Assembly: GCA_041741095.1 (NCBI GenBank)
Contig: JBGSKQ010000111.1
Span: 84,633-148,632, forward strand
Source of the DNA: UBA6168 sp041741095
Lineage (GTDB): Bacteria; Bacteroidota; Bacteroidia; Chitinophagales; Saprospiraceae
Direction of reading: 5' to 3'
DNA length: 64,000 nt
The position numbers were made by a program, and so were the translations under genes. Shown here one piece after another: positions 36,081-44,469 of this stretch (within the stretch, counting starts at the first letter, position 1; each line of letters opens with the position of its first letter). The notes below the pieces were generated by a model that saw only the letters and a program-made list of their open reading frames with translations, ran no database searches and was not told the DNA's origin.

Positions 36081-38126
36081 TCAATCCTGCTCCAGTTTTT
36101 TCACCATCGTCAAAATAGTAGCCAGCGCCACCGTCTCCCCCGTTTCATCATAAACATCCACCAGGAACTTCACGATGCCTTTGGCCACATCCTCCTCGCT
36201 CTTTTTCTCTTGGTCAATTTTTTCTTTTACGGTAAAACGTACACCGATGGTCATGCCGGGATAAACGGGCTTGGTGAAGCGGCACTCGTCAATGCCGTAA
36301 TTCAGCAGCACGGGGCCTTTTTTTGGGTCCACGAAGAGGCCAGCGGCTTTTGACAAAACAAAATAGCCGTGCGCTACCCGCTGCGTGAAAATGGTGCCTT
36401 CGAGCGAGGTGGCGTCCGTATGGGCGTAGAAGTTGTCGCCGCTCACGTTGGCGAAATTGCTGATGTCCGCCTCGGTGACCGTATGTTTGGCGGTGATGAC
36501 CGTTTCACCGATTTCCAGTTCCTCAAAATGCTTGCGGAAAACGTGGACGGGTTTTTCAGTTTGCCTGCTGCCATACTGGTATTGGTTCGTCACCGCCGTG
36601 ATGAAGGTCGGGTGGCCCTGAATGGCGGTGGTTTGAAGGTAGTGTTTAACGCCCCTTGCACCGCCCAATTCCTCGCCTCCGCCCGCCCGGCCTGGGCCGC
36701 CGTGCATGAGCTGGGGCAGGGGAGAGCCGTGGCCCGTGCTTTCTTTTGCGCAGCTTTCATTCAAAATCAAAATGCGGCCGTGGTAAGGCGCAGAACCGAT
36801 GACGTAGTCCCGTGCGGTGCGCTCGTCGGCGGTAACGATGCTGCTGACGAGCGAACCTTTGCCCATGTTCGCAATTTCGATGGCCTCGTCGAGCGAGCGG
36901 TAGGGCATGATGGTGCTCACCGGGCCGAAGGCTTCAATGTTGTGCGTGTCCGTTTTTTTAAAAGGGTCGTCGTTGAGGAAAATGATGGGGTTGAAAAAGG
37001 CCCCCTTGCTGCGTTCGGCGCCGATGACCTCGAAGTCGTCGAGGCTACCGATGACGATATCCGTGCTGGCGTTGAGTTCCTGCACCCGGCGGTGCACTTC
37101 TTCCACCTGCACCTGTGCCACGAGGCTGCCCATGCGCACGCCCTCCACCTGCGGGTCGCCGATGGGCGTGGTGGCGATGCGTTTGCCGAGGGCGATTTGC
37201 ACGTCCTCCACCAGTTTTTCAGGCACGAGGATGCGGCGCACGGCGGTGCATTTTTGCCCCGCCTTGGTCACGATTTCCCGGTGGACTTCTTTGATGAAAA
37301 TATCAAACTCCGCTGTGCCCGGCACAGCGTCTTCGCCGAGCACGGAGGCGTTGAGGCTGTCGGCTTCCATGTTGAAAGGCACGGCGTTTTCGATGATTTG
37401 CGGCAGCGATTTCAGCATCCGTCCCGTGGCCGCCGAGCCGGTGAAGGTGACCACGTCCTGCGAGGTGACGGGGTCGAGGATGCCGACGCCTGTGCCACAG
37501 ACAAGTTGCAGCGCACCCTCCGGCAGGATGCCCGATTCGATGATGTCTTTCACCATCTGCTGCGTGAGGAAGCTGGTGAGTTCGGAGGGTTTGACAATGG
37601 CAGGCATACCCGCCAGGAAGGTTGGCGAGAGTTTTTCCAGCATCCCCCAGATGGGGAAGTTAAAGGCGTTGATGTGGATGGCCACCCCGTGCCTCGGAGA
37701 CAGGATGTGGTGGCCGATGAAGGTGTTTTCTTTCGAGGATTTCACTGCATCGCCGTCCACATAGAAGGTCTCGTTGCCGAACTTCCGCCGCAAGCTGGCA
37801 TAGGCGAACAGCGTCCCGATGCCACCCTCTATGTCCACCCAGCTATCGGTTTTGGTAGCGCCCGTGGCGTAGCTGAGCGGGTAGTAATTCTTGCGCCGCT
37901 CGTGGAGGTAGATCGCCAGTTGCTTCAGCATGAGGCCCCGCTGGTAGAAGGTCATCTTGCGCAGGGCCGGGCCGCCCGTCTTGCGGGCGTAGTCGGCGAT
38001 GGCGGCATAGTCGAGGCCCTCGCTGCCTGCGGTGGAGAGGAGGGCGCCGGTGATGGCGTTGTGTTGGGGGGTGCCGGGGCCGGAGTGGGGATGCCAGTTG
38101 CCTTGTATGAAATTGGTGAGTTTCAT
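36081..38126 (-). CDS. paaZ: Bifunctional oxepin-CoA hydrolase / 3-oxo-5,6-didehydrosuberyl-CoA semialdehyde dehydrogenase
   Basis: Opens the oxepin-CoA ring in phenylacetate degradation and oxidises the resulting aldehyde. The 681 residues equal the length of E. coli PaaZ. The N-terminal aldehyde dehydrogenase domain (1-520) has the catalytic Cys in KAGQKCTAVRR and the general-base Glu in FNMEADSLN. The C-terminal MaoC-like hydratase domain (545-681) has the Asp/His pair in SGDNFYAHTD. No other paa genes are in the window, so the rest of the pathway must lie elsewhere. It is transcribed alone on the minus strand; no terminator is obvious in the 90-nt spacer to the HlyD-like gene. Confidence 0.92.
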   Translation of the reverse strand: MKLTNFIQGNWHPHSGPGTPQHNAITGALLSTAGSEGLDYAAIADYARKTGGPALRKMTFYQRGLMLKQLAIYLHERRKNYYPLSYATGATKTDSWVDIEGGIGTLFAYASLRRKFGNETFYVDGDAVKSSKENTFIGHHILSPRHGVAIHINAFNFPIWGMLEKLSPTFLAGMPAIVKPSELTSFLTQQMVKDIIESGILPEGALQLVCGTGVGILDPVTSQDVVTFTGSAATGRMLKSLPQIIENAVPFNMEADSLNASVLGEDAVPGTAEFDIFIKEVHREIVTKAGQKCTAVRRILVPEKLVEDVQIALGKRIATTPIGDPQVEGVRMGSLVAQVQVEEVHRRVQELNASTDIVIGSLDDFEVIGAERSKGAFFNPIIFLNDDPFKKTDTHNIEAFGPVSTIMPYRSLDEAIEIANMGKGSLVSSIVTADERTARDYVIGSAPYHGRILILNESCAKESTGHGSPLPQLMHGGPGRAGGGEELGGARGVKHYLQTTAIQGHPTFITAVTNQYQYGSRQTEKPVHVFRKHFEELEIGETVITAKHTVTEADISNFANVSGDNFYAHTDATSLEGTIFTQRVAHGYFVLSKAAGLFVDPKKGPVLLNYGIDECRFTKPVYPGMTIGVRFTVKEKIDQEKKSEEDVAKGIVKFLVDVYDETGETVALATILTMVKKLEQD

Positions 38127-38199
38127 AAATTGATTTTATCCGATGTTGGTTAAGTTACGATTCAGAAGGCAAATCAAAACATTTGCTTTCAATTGGGTT

Positions 38200-38207
38200 A
38201 TATTTGT
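38200..38207 (+). promoter_or_regulatory. -7 box TATATTTG before the DUF433 gene
   Basis: An exact TAnnTTTG match 15 nt before the ATG at 38223. A TTTG lies at 38183-38186, closer than the usual -33 distance. Confidence 0.4.
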
Positions 38208-38222
38208 TGAAATTTTTAAAAA

Positions 38223-38456
38223 ATGAGCGCTTTAATACAACGCATTACCCTGAATCCGACGGTTTCTTCCGGCAAGCCGACTATCCGCAATATGCGCTTT
38301 ACGGTGGCACAGATGTTGGAATTGCTGGCTTCCGGTATGTCGAACGAGCAGGTTTTGGAGGATTATCCTTACATCGAGCAAGATGATATAAAAGCCTGCC
38401 TGTGGTACGCCGCCAAGATGGCCAATGCGCAATCTGTGATTCCTTTAGCTACTTGA
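38223..38456 (+). CDS. DUF433 domain protein, putative antitoxin
   Basis: A 77-residue protein matching DUF433: RITLNPTVSSGKPTIRNMRFTV, then VAQMLELLASGMSNEQVLEDYP and LWYAAKMAN. DUF433 proteins are winged-helix antitoxin-like proteins usually followed by a DUF5615 PIN-like toxin (family knowledge). Here the following gene is a broken fragment starting 10 nt downstream, so the antitoxin appears to have lost its partner. Confidence 0.85.
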   Translation: MSALIQRITLNPTVSSGKPTIRNMRFTVAQMLELLASGMSNEQVLEDYPYIEQDDIKACLWYAAKMANAQSVIPLAT

Positions 38457-38466
38457 ATAGCACCTT

Positions 38467-38511
38467 ATGAAATTTATGGTTGACACTTTACTTCCTCAAA
38501 CGATTAGCTAA
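38467..38511 (+). pseudogene. Remnant of a DUF5615 PIN-like toxin
   Basis: The ATG at 38467 opens a frame reading MKFMVDTLLPQTIS and then stops. Skipping one base after the first Pro codon gives MKFMVDTLLP-KRLAKF, the normal start of DUF5615 toxins. A one-base insertion therefore breaks the gene near 38496, and the sequence after KRLAKF no longer resembles the family. The pairing with the DUF433 gene supports the identification. Confidence 0.55.
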
Positions 38512-38568
38512 GTTTCGACGCGCTGCTTGTAAAGGAGGTGAGCTTTTTTTTAATAATTCAACTAATTT

Positions 38569-39053
38569 ATGGAAAATATTTTCGTAATTTCAGAGGTTGT
38601 AGGGCCACCGGATGAGTTGATGAATGAATACCTGTTTTTGCAAATACGAGGGAAAGCGCTGAAAGTAAAATTTTAAAAATATTGCATGAAAGGCATTCAA
38701 AAAACGGTAAAATAGCAGGACTCAGTATTGAAAAGAACTCATACTTTGGAACGTACCTTATAACCTTAGAGGCAGACAGATTTGCCATTAACTCAGTAAA
38801 TATAATTGGAGAATTTGAGGACTCTGGATTTTTATTTTTAGTTCTAAGATACGCTGGCTACAGTGAAACTCCAATATGTGCAACTACGAAAAAAGCAGCA
38901 GCAGAGGCTAAAATGATGGAGAGTTTAATACATGATTCAATTGAAGACGATAAAATTCCTGAATTTAGAATTTATCGAACTGATAATGTAACAGAAATTG
39001 TTGCTGGTTGGTACAAATACCGATGCGTTCAAGTATCAAGATGTGAGGAGTGA
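38569..39053 (+). pseudogene. AT-rich hypothetical gene with a frameshift
   Basis: ATG 38569 begins a 35-codon frame (MENIFVISEVVGPPDELMNE...) that stops at 38676. The neighbouring frame continues as good protein to 39053 (from about 38628: PVFANTRESAESKILKIL..., then LSIEKNSYFGTYLITLEAD). Joining them near 38628 gives about 160 residues, consistent with a one-base deletion. The family is not recognised. The region is clearly richer in A+T than its neighbours, and a perfect Shine-Dalgarno-like AAAGGAGGTGA stands at 38531-38541, which is unusual for this genome. Recent acquisition and decay are likely. Confidence 0.4.
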
Positions 39054-39140
39054 AATTTGGATAAGAGTAGATATATTATTTTTACCTTCCGCCCCAAAAA
39101 TACACTCTTTCTTCTACCTATCATTGCATTAAGCCCCAAC

Positions 39141-40172
39141 TCATCTGCTTTCGTTCTCATCCTCCGATTCCAATAATTTTTGAACCTCCTTAGCCAAAAC
39201 TTCCTTGTCTGGGAGGTAAAGCACGTATTTTGAGGCAAAAACTTGGTTCACCAAGCCTCCCAAGGCATATTCGGCGACCACCTCATCCTTGCGGGCACAG
39301 AGGATGATGCCAATAGGTTCGTTGTCATCGGCGTCATTGACTTCCATTTTGTAGTAATTGAGATAAAAGTTCATTTGCCCAATGTCGGCCGGTTCGAGTT
39401 TCCGCCGTTTGAGGTCTATGAGGACATAAGCTTTTAATATTTTGTTATAGAACACCATGTCTATCCTGTGAAATTTTGTACCGACAGGAATACGCACTTG
39501 GGAGCCGACAAACATGAAACCCCGACCCAGTTCGAGTAAAAATTCTTCAATGTGGCGGATAATATGAAACTCAAGGTCTTGCTCGGTGTATGGCTTATTT
39601 TCCAACAGACCTAAAAAATTCAGGACGTAAGGTTCTTTCAAAATATCGGTTGCTTTCTTAATGGATTGGCCTTCTTTCGCCATCTTAAGGACTTCTTTGC
39701 GGTATAGTTCTCCTTTGGATAGCAATAAGCGTTCAAATAAAGAACTGTCTATCTGCCGTCTCAATTCACGCACTGACCAATTGGATTGGACCGATTCTTT
39801 TTCATAGAAACTGCGGGCAAGTGGGTCTTCAACAAGCAACAATTCACAATAGTGCGACCAACTTATCTGTCCAGACAGTGTCTGGACATCTGGATAGGCT
39901 GCATGGAAATTTTTCATGTTGAACAGGTTAGACCTGGAATAACCTTTTCCAAGTTCGGCTGTAAGTTTTTTGGAAAGTTCGAGGATAAAGCTCCTGTCCG
40001 AGGTTTGGCCTACTAATTCACGGTCAGCGATAATCTGTCCTATTTGCCAATAGGTCATCAGCAGTTCGATGTTAACAGTTGCTGCGATTTTATCCCTGGT
40101 TTTTTCAACAATGGTTTTTATCTGCTGAATGACGGATTCAATAAGGTCATCTTTTTTAAGATTCGGCTTCAT
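39141..40172 (-). CDS. YhcG-like PDDEXK nuclease (DUF1016)
   Basis: A 343-residue protein with the DUF1016 N-terminal domain (TYWQIGQIIADRE, LGKGYSRSNLFNMKNFH) and a C-terminal PD-(D/E)XK nuclease domain. The nuclease motif is visible as RIDMVFYN followed by AYVLIDLKRR. The family is found near restriction systems and mobile DNA; its exact role is unknown. It lies in the accessory island next to decayed toxin-antitoxin genes and is divergent from the nucleotidyltransferase pair. Confidence 0.83.
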   Translation of the reverse strand: MKPNLKKDDLIESVIQQIKTIVEKTRDKIAATVNIELLMTYWQIGQIIADRELVGQTSDRSFILELSKKLTAELGKGYSRSNLFNMKNFHAAYPDVQTLSGQISWSHYCELLLVEDPLARSFYEKESVQSNWSVRELRRQIDSSLFERLLLSKGELYRKEVLKMAKEGQSIKKATDILKEPYVLNFLGLLENKPYTEQDLEFHIIRHIEEFLLELGRGFMFVGSQVRIPVGTKFHRIDMVFYNKILKAYVLIDLKRRKLEPADIGQMNFYLNYYKMEVNDADDNEPIGIILCARKDEVVAEYALGGLVNQVFASKYVLYLPDKEVLAKEVQKLLESEDENESR

Positions 40173-40302
40173 AGTAAGTGTTGTGATTAATCCAATAATT
40201 TGGTCACTGCGAAAATAGCCTCATTTTCTTCAAGCATAAGAAAACCTTCCCCCTCACGAAACTTTCCCCACCCCTTTCCCCATTTCTCCCGAAAATTGCA
40301 AC

Positions 40303-41076
40303 ATGAAAACCACCATTTTACAACTCATCGCCCAAGTCGAAAGAGACACAAACATCAAAGTCCGCTACGCCTGCGAGAGTGGCAGCCGGGCCTGGGGCTT
40401 CCCGTCGCCAGACAGCGACTACGACATCCGATTTATTTACTTGCACCCACGGCACTGGTACCTCGCCGTGAACGAAGGGGAAGACAACGTCCGCATCATT
40501 CCCAATCCCGATAGCAATCGGGATCTGGACGGCAACGGCTGGGATTTTCGCAAATTCCTGCGGCTGATGCACGCCTCGAATGCCTCGGTGTTCGAGTGGT
40601 TGAACTCACCCATTGTATATTTGGAGGATAAGCCTTTTACTGATGGACTTCGGGCGCTGTCAGCCCAGTATTTTCAACCCAAAAAAGTCATGCATCATTA
40701 TTTGGGCATTGCTACGGGCATGTTGGAAAAGGAATTTCAGGAAGCACAGGTGAAAATCAAGAAATACTTCTACGTGCTGCGCCCGGTGCTTTCGGCCTGT
40801 TGGATAGCAGAACATGGCACCCCGCCGCCCGTTGACTTTTACGAATTGTTGCCGTTGGTAAAAAACAATCCTCCTGTCCATCAGGCGATTATGGATTTGT
40901 TGAAACAAAAAGAAACTGCACTGGAGGGCGAAAAAGTGCAGCGGATGCAAGTACTGGACGACTTTGTAGTTGCTGAAATGGAGCGCTGCGAAACCATTGC
41001 ACACAGCCTTGAAAAACGTCATCCAGCATGGGATGCCATCAACGATTTTTACTGTAAAACCCTGGATATCAAATGA
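40303..41076 (+). CDS. RlaP-like nucleotidyltransferase, first of a pair
   Basis: A 257-residue protein of the RlaP/YcgL nucleotidyltransferase family (DNA polymerase beta superfamily). The active-site motif ESGSRAWGFPSPDSDYDIR contains Gly27-Ser28 and the acidic pair Asp39/Asp41. Members are linked to RNA repair or ligation in some bacteria, but the substrate here is unknown. The gene overlaps the next by ATGA. Residues 68-76 (PNPDSNRDL) are encoded by a palindromic element that replaces the usual short hydrophobic segment before NGWDxRKF. Confidence 0.78.
   Translation: MKTTILQLIAQVERDTNIKVRYACESGSRAWGFPSPDSDYDIRFIYLHPRHWYLAVNEGEDNVRIIPNPDSNRDLDGNGWDFRKFLRLMHASNASVFEWLNSPIVYLEDKPFTDGLRALSAQYFQPKKVMHHYLGIATGMLEKEFQEAQVKIKKYFYVLRPVLSACWIAEHGTPPPVDFYELLPLVKNNPPVHQAIMDLLKQKETALEGEKVQRMQVLDDFVVAEMERCETIAHSLEKRHPAWDAINDFYCKTLDIK
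40505..40524. repeat. TCCCGA...TCGGGA palindrome inside a coding sequence
   Basis: ATCCCGAT (40505-40512) and ATCGGGAT (40517-40524) form a perfect 8-bp stem with a 4-nt loop. The same TCCCGA/TCGGGA core occurs in the intergenic palindromes at 28212-28229 and 50563-50581. Confidence 0.6.
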
Positions 41077-42134
41077 CCATCGCCGACCTAAAATCCCGGC
41101 ACCTGCTGCTCTTCGAGGCGATCACTGGCAGCAGGGCTTATGGTACCGATCTGCCAGCTTCCGATCAAGACAGGAAAGGTGTTTTTGTTTTGCCAAAACA
41201 ACAATTTTATGGCTTGACCGAATTGCCGCAAATTAGCGACGAAAGCAATGATAATGTCTATTATGAGCTGCGCCGCTTTTTTGATTTATTGATTAAAAAC
41301 AATATGAACATGCTGGAATTACTGGCTATGCCAGATAATTGTATATTATATCGCCACCCTTTATATGATTTAATTAAACCGGAATTATTTCTTTCAAAAT
41401 TATGCAAACAAACATTTGCTGGATATGCTTTATCGCAAATCAAAAAGGCGAGGGGCTTGAACAAAAAAATCGTAAATCCAATGGCGCAGCGGCGCAAATC
41501 CGTCCTTGATTTTTGCTACGTAATTGAAGGGCACGGCAGTGTGCCGCTGTTGGAATGGTTGGAGCGCAAAGGCTTTGACCAAACCCGTTGCGGCCTGGTC
41601 AACATCCAGCATTTTCGGGATACTTACGCCTTGTTTTATGATGAAACAGGATCACTTGGCTTTAGGGGCATTATGTACAAGCCGACGGCCAATGAAGTAG
41701 CGCTGAGTTCTATTCCGAAAGGCATGGAAAATGCTGGCATTTTGAGTTTCAACAAAGATGGCTACCAAGTGTATTGCAAGGATTACCAGGACTATTGGGA
41801 CTGGGTAGAAAAACGCAACCCGGAGCGCTACGCCAACACCTTAGCGCACGGCAAAAACTACGACGCCAAAAACATGTTGCACACCTTCCGCCTGCTTGAT
41901 ATGGCAGAAGAAATTGCCCGCTTTGGCGAAATCAGGGTGCGCCGCCCAAACCGGGAATTTTTACTGAAAATCAGGGCCGGGGAATTTGAATACGAGGAAT
42001 TGCTTCATTGGGCAGAAGAAAAAATTGACCAAATCGAGGAATATTTTGAGAAGTCAGATCTGCCGGAAATTCCCGATTTTCGGCGGGCAGAACAAGTATT
42101 GATTGAATTGAGGGAGAAATGGTATAAAGTATAA
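41073..42134 (+). CDS. RlaP-like nucleotidyltransferase, second of a pair
   Basis: A 353-residue relative of the preceding protein. The N-terminal motif EAITGSRAYGTDLPASDQDRKG shows Gly-Ser and the acidic pair Asp31/Asp33. The body contains NMLELLAMPDNCI, YALSQIKKARGLNKK, LDFCYV and HTFRLLDMAEEIA, typical of the family. The translational coupling to the first gene suggests that the two proteins act together or form a heteromer (inference). Confidence 0.78.
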   Translation: MTIADLKSRHLLLFEAITGSRAYGTDLPASDQDRKGVFVLPKQQFYGLTELPQISDESNDNVYYELRRFFDLLIKNNMNMLELLAMPDNCILYRHPLYDLIKPELFLSKLCKQTFAGYALSQIKKARGLNKKIVNPMAQRRKSVLDFCYVIEGHGSVPLLEWLERKGFDQTRCGLVNIQHFRDTYALFYDETGSLGFRGIMYKPTANEVALSSIPKGMENAGILSFNKDGYQVYCKDYQDYWDWVEKRNPERYANTLAHGKNYDAKNMLHTFRLLDMAEEIARFGEIRVRRPNREFLLKIRAGEFEYEELLHWAEEKIDQIEEYFEKSDLPEIPDFRRAEQVLIELREKWYKV

Positions 42135-42176
42135 GATTTCCCAAATTTTGTACAAAAACAGCCTAAAAAACGTCGT

Positions 42177-43754
42177 TCACCTCCAAACCAACCCCTTCAT
42201 TTTCAACAACATAAAAGCCAGCACCCCAAAAAATAACGAGGCAATGAAAGCCAGCGTCACGCTCCCCAAAATATATTGCATGGCATGTTCGTGGATCAAT
42301 TCCAGGGAAAGCTCCCGGCTGAAGTCGAAGTCCACGGCATGGTGGCCCATCCAGAAGGCGCCGCAACGGTAGCTCAGGTAGAGGATGAGGGGTATCATGG
42401 GTGGTATGCTGACGTTGGCAAAGAGAATGACCAGCGCTTTGTTGAGCCTCAACAGGTAGGCCCCGCCAATGGCCGCCGCCAGTTGAAAGCCCCAAATCGG
42501 CACGATGCCCATGAACACGCCGAAGGCCACCGAGGCTGACTTTTTGGAGTGGGAATCGCTGGGGCTGAGCAGGTGCTCTTTTAGCTTGTCACGGAAGTTT
42601 TTTTTTGACAGGTTCCTGATGAAATCACGGGGCTTGATGTACAGGAAGGCCCAAATGACCAGCACCGTATTGATGACGCTCACCCTCGAAAAATCACGGA
42701 AGGGCCGGAAGTGTGACACCCTCGTCTCCTTCGGCGCATAATAAACCGTGACGGGCACAAACAGCACTGGAATGCCGCTCCACGCCGCCCGCACGATGAC
42801 CTCTATTTCGAACTCGTATTTCTTGGTGTACCAGATAAAATCTTTCAGCCGCTGCACGGGATAGAGGCGGTAGCCCGATTGGGTGTCCTCTGGTTTGATT
42901 CCTGTTTCTACCCAAAACCAGAAGTTGGAAAAGCGGTGGCCAAAGCTGCTCTTGCCCGGCACGGAAGATTGCTCCATGTTCCTTGCGCCGATGATGATGG
43001 AGCCGGGCTGTTGTTCTATTTTTTCCAAAAAAACAGGGATGTCTTTGGCAAAATGCTGCCCGTCGGAGTCAATGGTGATGGCGTATTCGTAGCCTTTCTG
43101 GATGACGTATTCAAAGCCCCGGCGCAGCGCCATTCCCTTGCCGGCATTGACGGGGTAACTTACCACTTGCACTTTGTCAAAGCCTTTCAGCACGTCCAGC
43201 GTACCGTCAGTCGAGCCGTCGTTTACCACGATGATGTCATCGGAATAGGCCGAAACATCCCGGATGATCTGCCCCAGCGTCCCGGCGTTGTTGTAGGTAG
43301 GGATGAGTACGCAGGCCTTGAGCGCCTTGAATTTGTTGTTGAAACGCATGTAGGAAATGATGAACGATGAACTATGAACTACTTCGCAAACCGCCCGCAT
43401 TTTAAAAAATACCTGACTCCCGTCTTCACTGACAATAGTGCTATTGGCAGCAAATTTTCCTTCGGTTTCTTCTTTAAAATCCAATTTCACCACCACGGTT
43501 TTATTTTCCAACGGGTTGATGACGTGCAGGAATTTGATGTTGCGGGAAGCGGTGAGCCGGGTTGTTTTGCCTAAAGTTTTTTCCAATAACTCTTTGGTTA
43601 TCTGTACCATGCACACGCCCGGCACCACGGGGATGCCTGGGAAATGGCCTCCGAAAATGGGATGGTGGGCATTGAGTTCCAAGGTAGCGCTCAATGCATG
43701 GTCGCCCGTTTTTTCGAGGGAAATGATGTGGTAAAAATCCTTGAGCAGGGACAT
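42177..43754 (-). CDS. Fusion: FabZ-like hotdog dehydratase + family 2 glycosyltransferase + DUF2062
   Basis: A 525-residue protein. Residues 1-125 are a hotdog domain of the 3-hydroxyacyl-ACP dehydratase type (HPIFGGHFPGIPVVPGV); the usual catalytic Glu after PGV is replaced by Gln (PGVCMVQ). Residues 140-370 are a GT-A glycosyltransferase (VLIPTYNNAG, VNDGSTDGT, TIDSDGQH, DTQSGYRLY). Residues about 390-525 are a DUF2062 membrane domain (FGVFMGIVPIWGFQ). The linker VVHSSSFIISY is encoded partly by three 7-nt repeats (43360-43380), and Met136 directly after it is a natural start for a separate glycosyltransferase. Two pigment-cluster genes may thus have been joined through an intergenic repeat. 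It is the last gene of the cluster. Confidence 0.8.
   Translation of the reverse strand: MSLLKDFYHIISLEKTGDHALSATLELNAHHPIFGGHFPGIPVVPGVCMVQITKELLEKTLGKTTRLTASRNIKFLHVINPLENKTVVVKLDFKEETEGKFAANSTIVSEDGSQVFFKMRAVCEVVHSSSFIISYMRFNNKFKALKACVLIPTYNNAGTLGQIIRDVSAYSDDIIVVNDGSTDGTLDVLKGFDKVQVVSYPVNAGKGMALRRGFEYVIQKGYEYAITIDSDGQHFAKDIPVFLEKIEQQPGSIIIGARNMEQSSVPGKSSFGHRFSNFWFWVETGIKPEDTQSGYRLYPVQRLKDFIWYTKKYEFEIEVIVRAAWSGIPVLFVPVTVYYAPKETRVSHFRPFRDFSRVSVINTVLVIWAFLYIKPRDFIRNLSKKNFRDKLKEHLLSPSDSHSKKSASVAFGVFMGIVPIWGFQLAAAIGGAYLLRLNKALVILFANVSIPPMIPLILYLSYRCGAFWMGHHAVDFDFSRELSLELIHEHAMQYILGSVTLAFIASLFFGVLAFMLLKMKGLVWR
43360..43380. repeat. Three heptads forming the fusion linker
   Basis: ATGAACG, ATGAACT, ATGAACT on the plus strand (AGTTCAT/CGTTCAT on the coding strand), 21 nt in all, so the reading frame is kept. 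The same unit occurs in the intergenic array at 50549-50607. Confidence 0.7.
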
Positions 43755-43760
43755 GCTTTG

Positions 43761-43792
43761 GTTGATAATAGGTTGATGGTAGTTGATAATGG
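43761..43792. repeat. GTTGATAATG-type repeat
   Basis: GTTGATAATA, GTTGATGGTA and GTTGATAATG follow each other at about 10-nt spacing in the 84-nt spacer between the lipoprotein gene and the fusion gene. The same unit is repeated at 50419-50466. Confidence 0.6.
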
Positions 43793-43838
43793 TGATTGAG
43801 GGCGTGATAAACCCAATAAACCTTTTATCAACTTTTTA

Positions 43839-44465
43839 TCAACCCTTTTCCAGCTTCACCAGCCGGATGGCAAAGTTAAAATTTTGGTGCTCGATAAGGG
43901 CTGTGTCGGGCAGGGCATTTTGGATAGGAGGGAAACTGATGATTGTTTTTTTGTCGGTGTTGGAGGCGTTTTCTATCCGCAGCAATTCTTTGCAGGCATG
44001 GTCGGTGAGCAACCAGGCGGTTTCTTTGCCTTTTTTAAATGGAAAATACAGATAGTTGCTGTCCTGCAACACCTCGCCGCCCGGCTCGCCTATGCCCTCC
44101 ATGAGCAGCAGCGAGAGGTCACGTTGCAGGGTTTTGACGACGACCTTCCGGTCCATTTTTTCGATACAAAAATGTTTGGTGAACTCGTCGCCCTTGAATT
44201 CAAAATCAAAAATGGTCGGCCCGGTTTCGCTGGTAAAAACGGCCCTTTTGCTACCATCGGCCATCGTTTTGAAAATGAGCAGACCGCTTAGTTGTTTGCC
44301 CACAATGTCCACCTGGGTATCGTAAATCACCTTGTCAAATACTGGGAAAAGCTGCTGGGCGCAGCCTGATTGGACATTGCTTGCCTTTTGCAAATGCTTG
44401 TAAGGGGAAGAACAAGCGGCAAGCAACAGGAGGCAAGCGGATAAAAAAGAAGATAAGTTCTTCAA
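43839..44465 (-). CDS. Pigment-cluster lipoprotein of unknown function
   Basis: A 208-residue lipoprotein (MKNLSSFLSACLLLLAACSS, lipobox LAAC). The mature part is beta-rich (QLSGLLIFKTMADGSKRAVF, TIFDFEFKGDEF, FCIEKMDRKVVVKTLQRDL) and resembles envelope lipoproteins found beside LolA in flexirubin and aryl-polyene clusters. It probably helps move or anchor the pigment in the outer membrane (inference from context). It starts 4 nt after the LolA-like gene. Confidence 0.65.
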   Translation of the reverse strand: MKNLSSFLSACLLLLAACSSPYKHLQKASNVQSGCAQQLFPVFDKVIYDTQVDIVGKQLSGLLIFKTMADGSKRAVFTSETGPTIFDFEFKGDEFTKHFCIEKMDRKVVVKTLQRDLSLLLMEGIGEPGGEVLQDSNYLYFPFKKGKETAWLLTDHACKELLRIENASNTDKKTIISFPPIQNALPDTALIEHQNFNFAIRLVKLEKG

Positions 44466-44469
44466 ATGA

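Noticed and set aside
36369..38153. 594-codon plus-strand frame
   Set aside because: Antisense to paaZ, caused by high GC at third codon positions; the translation is rich in His, Asp, Gly and Val and has no motifs.
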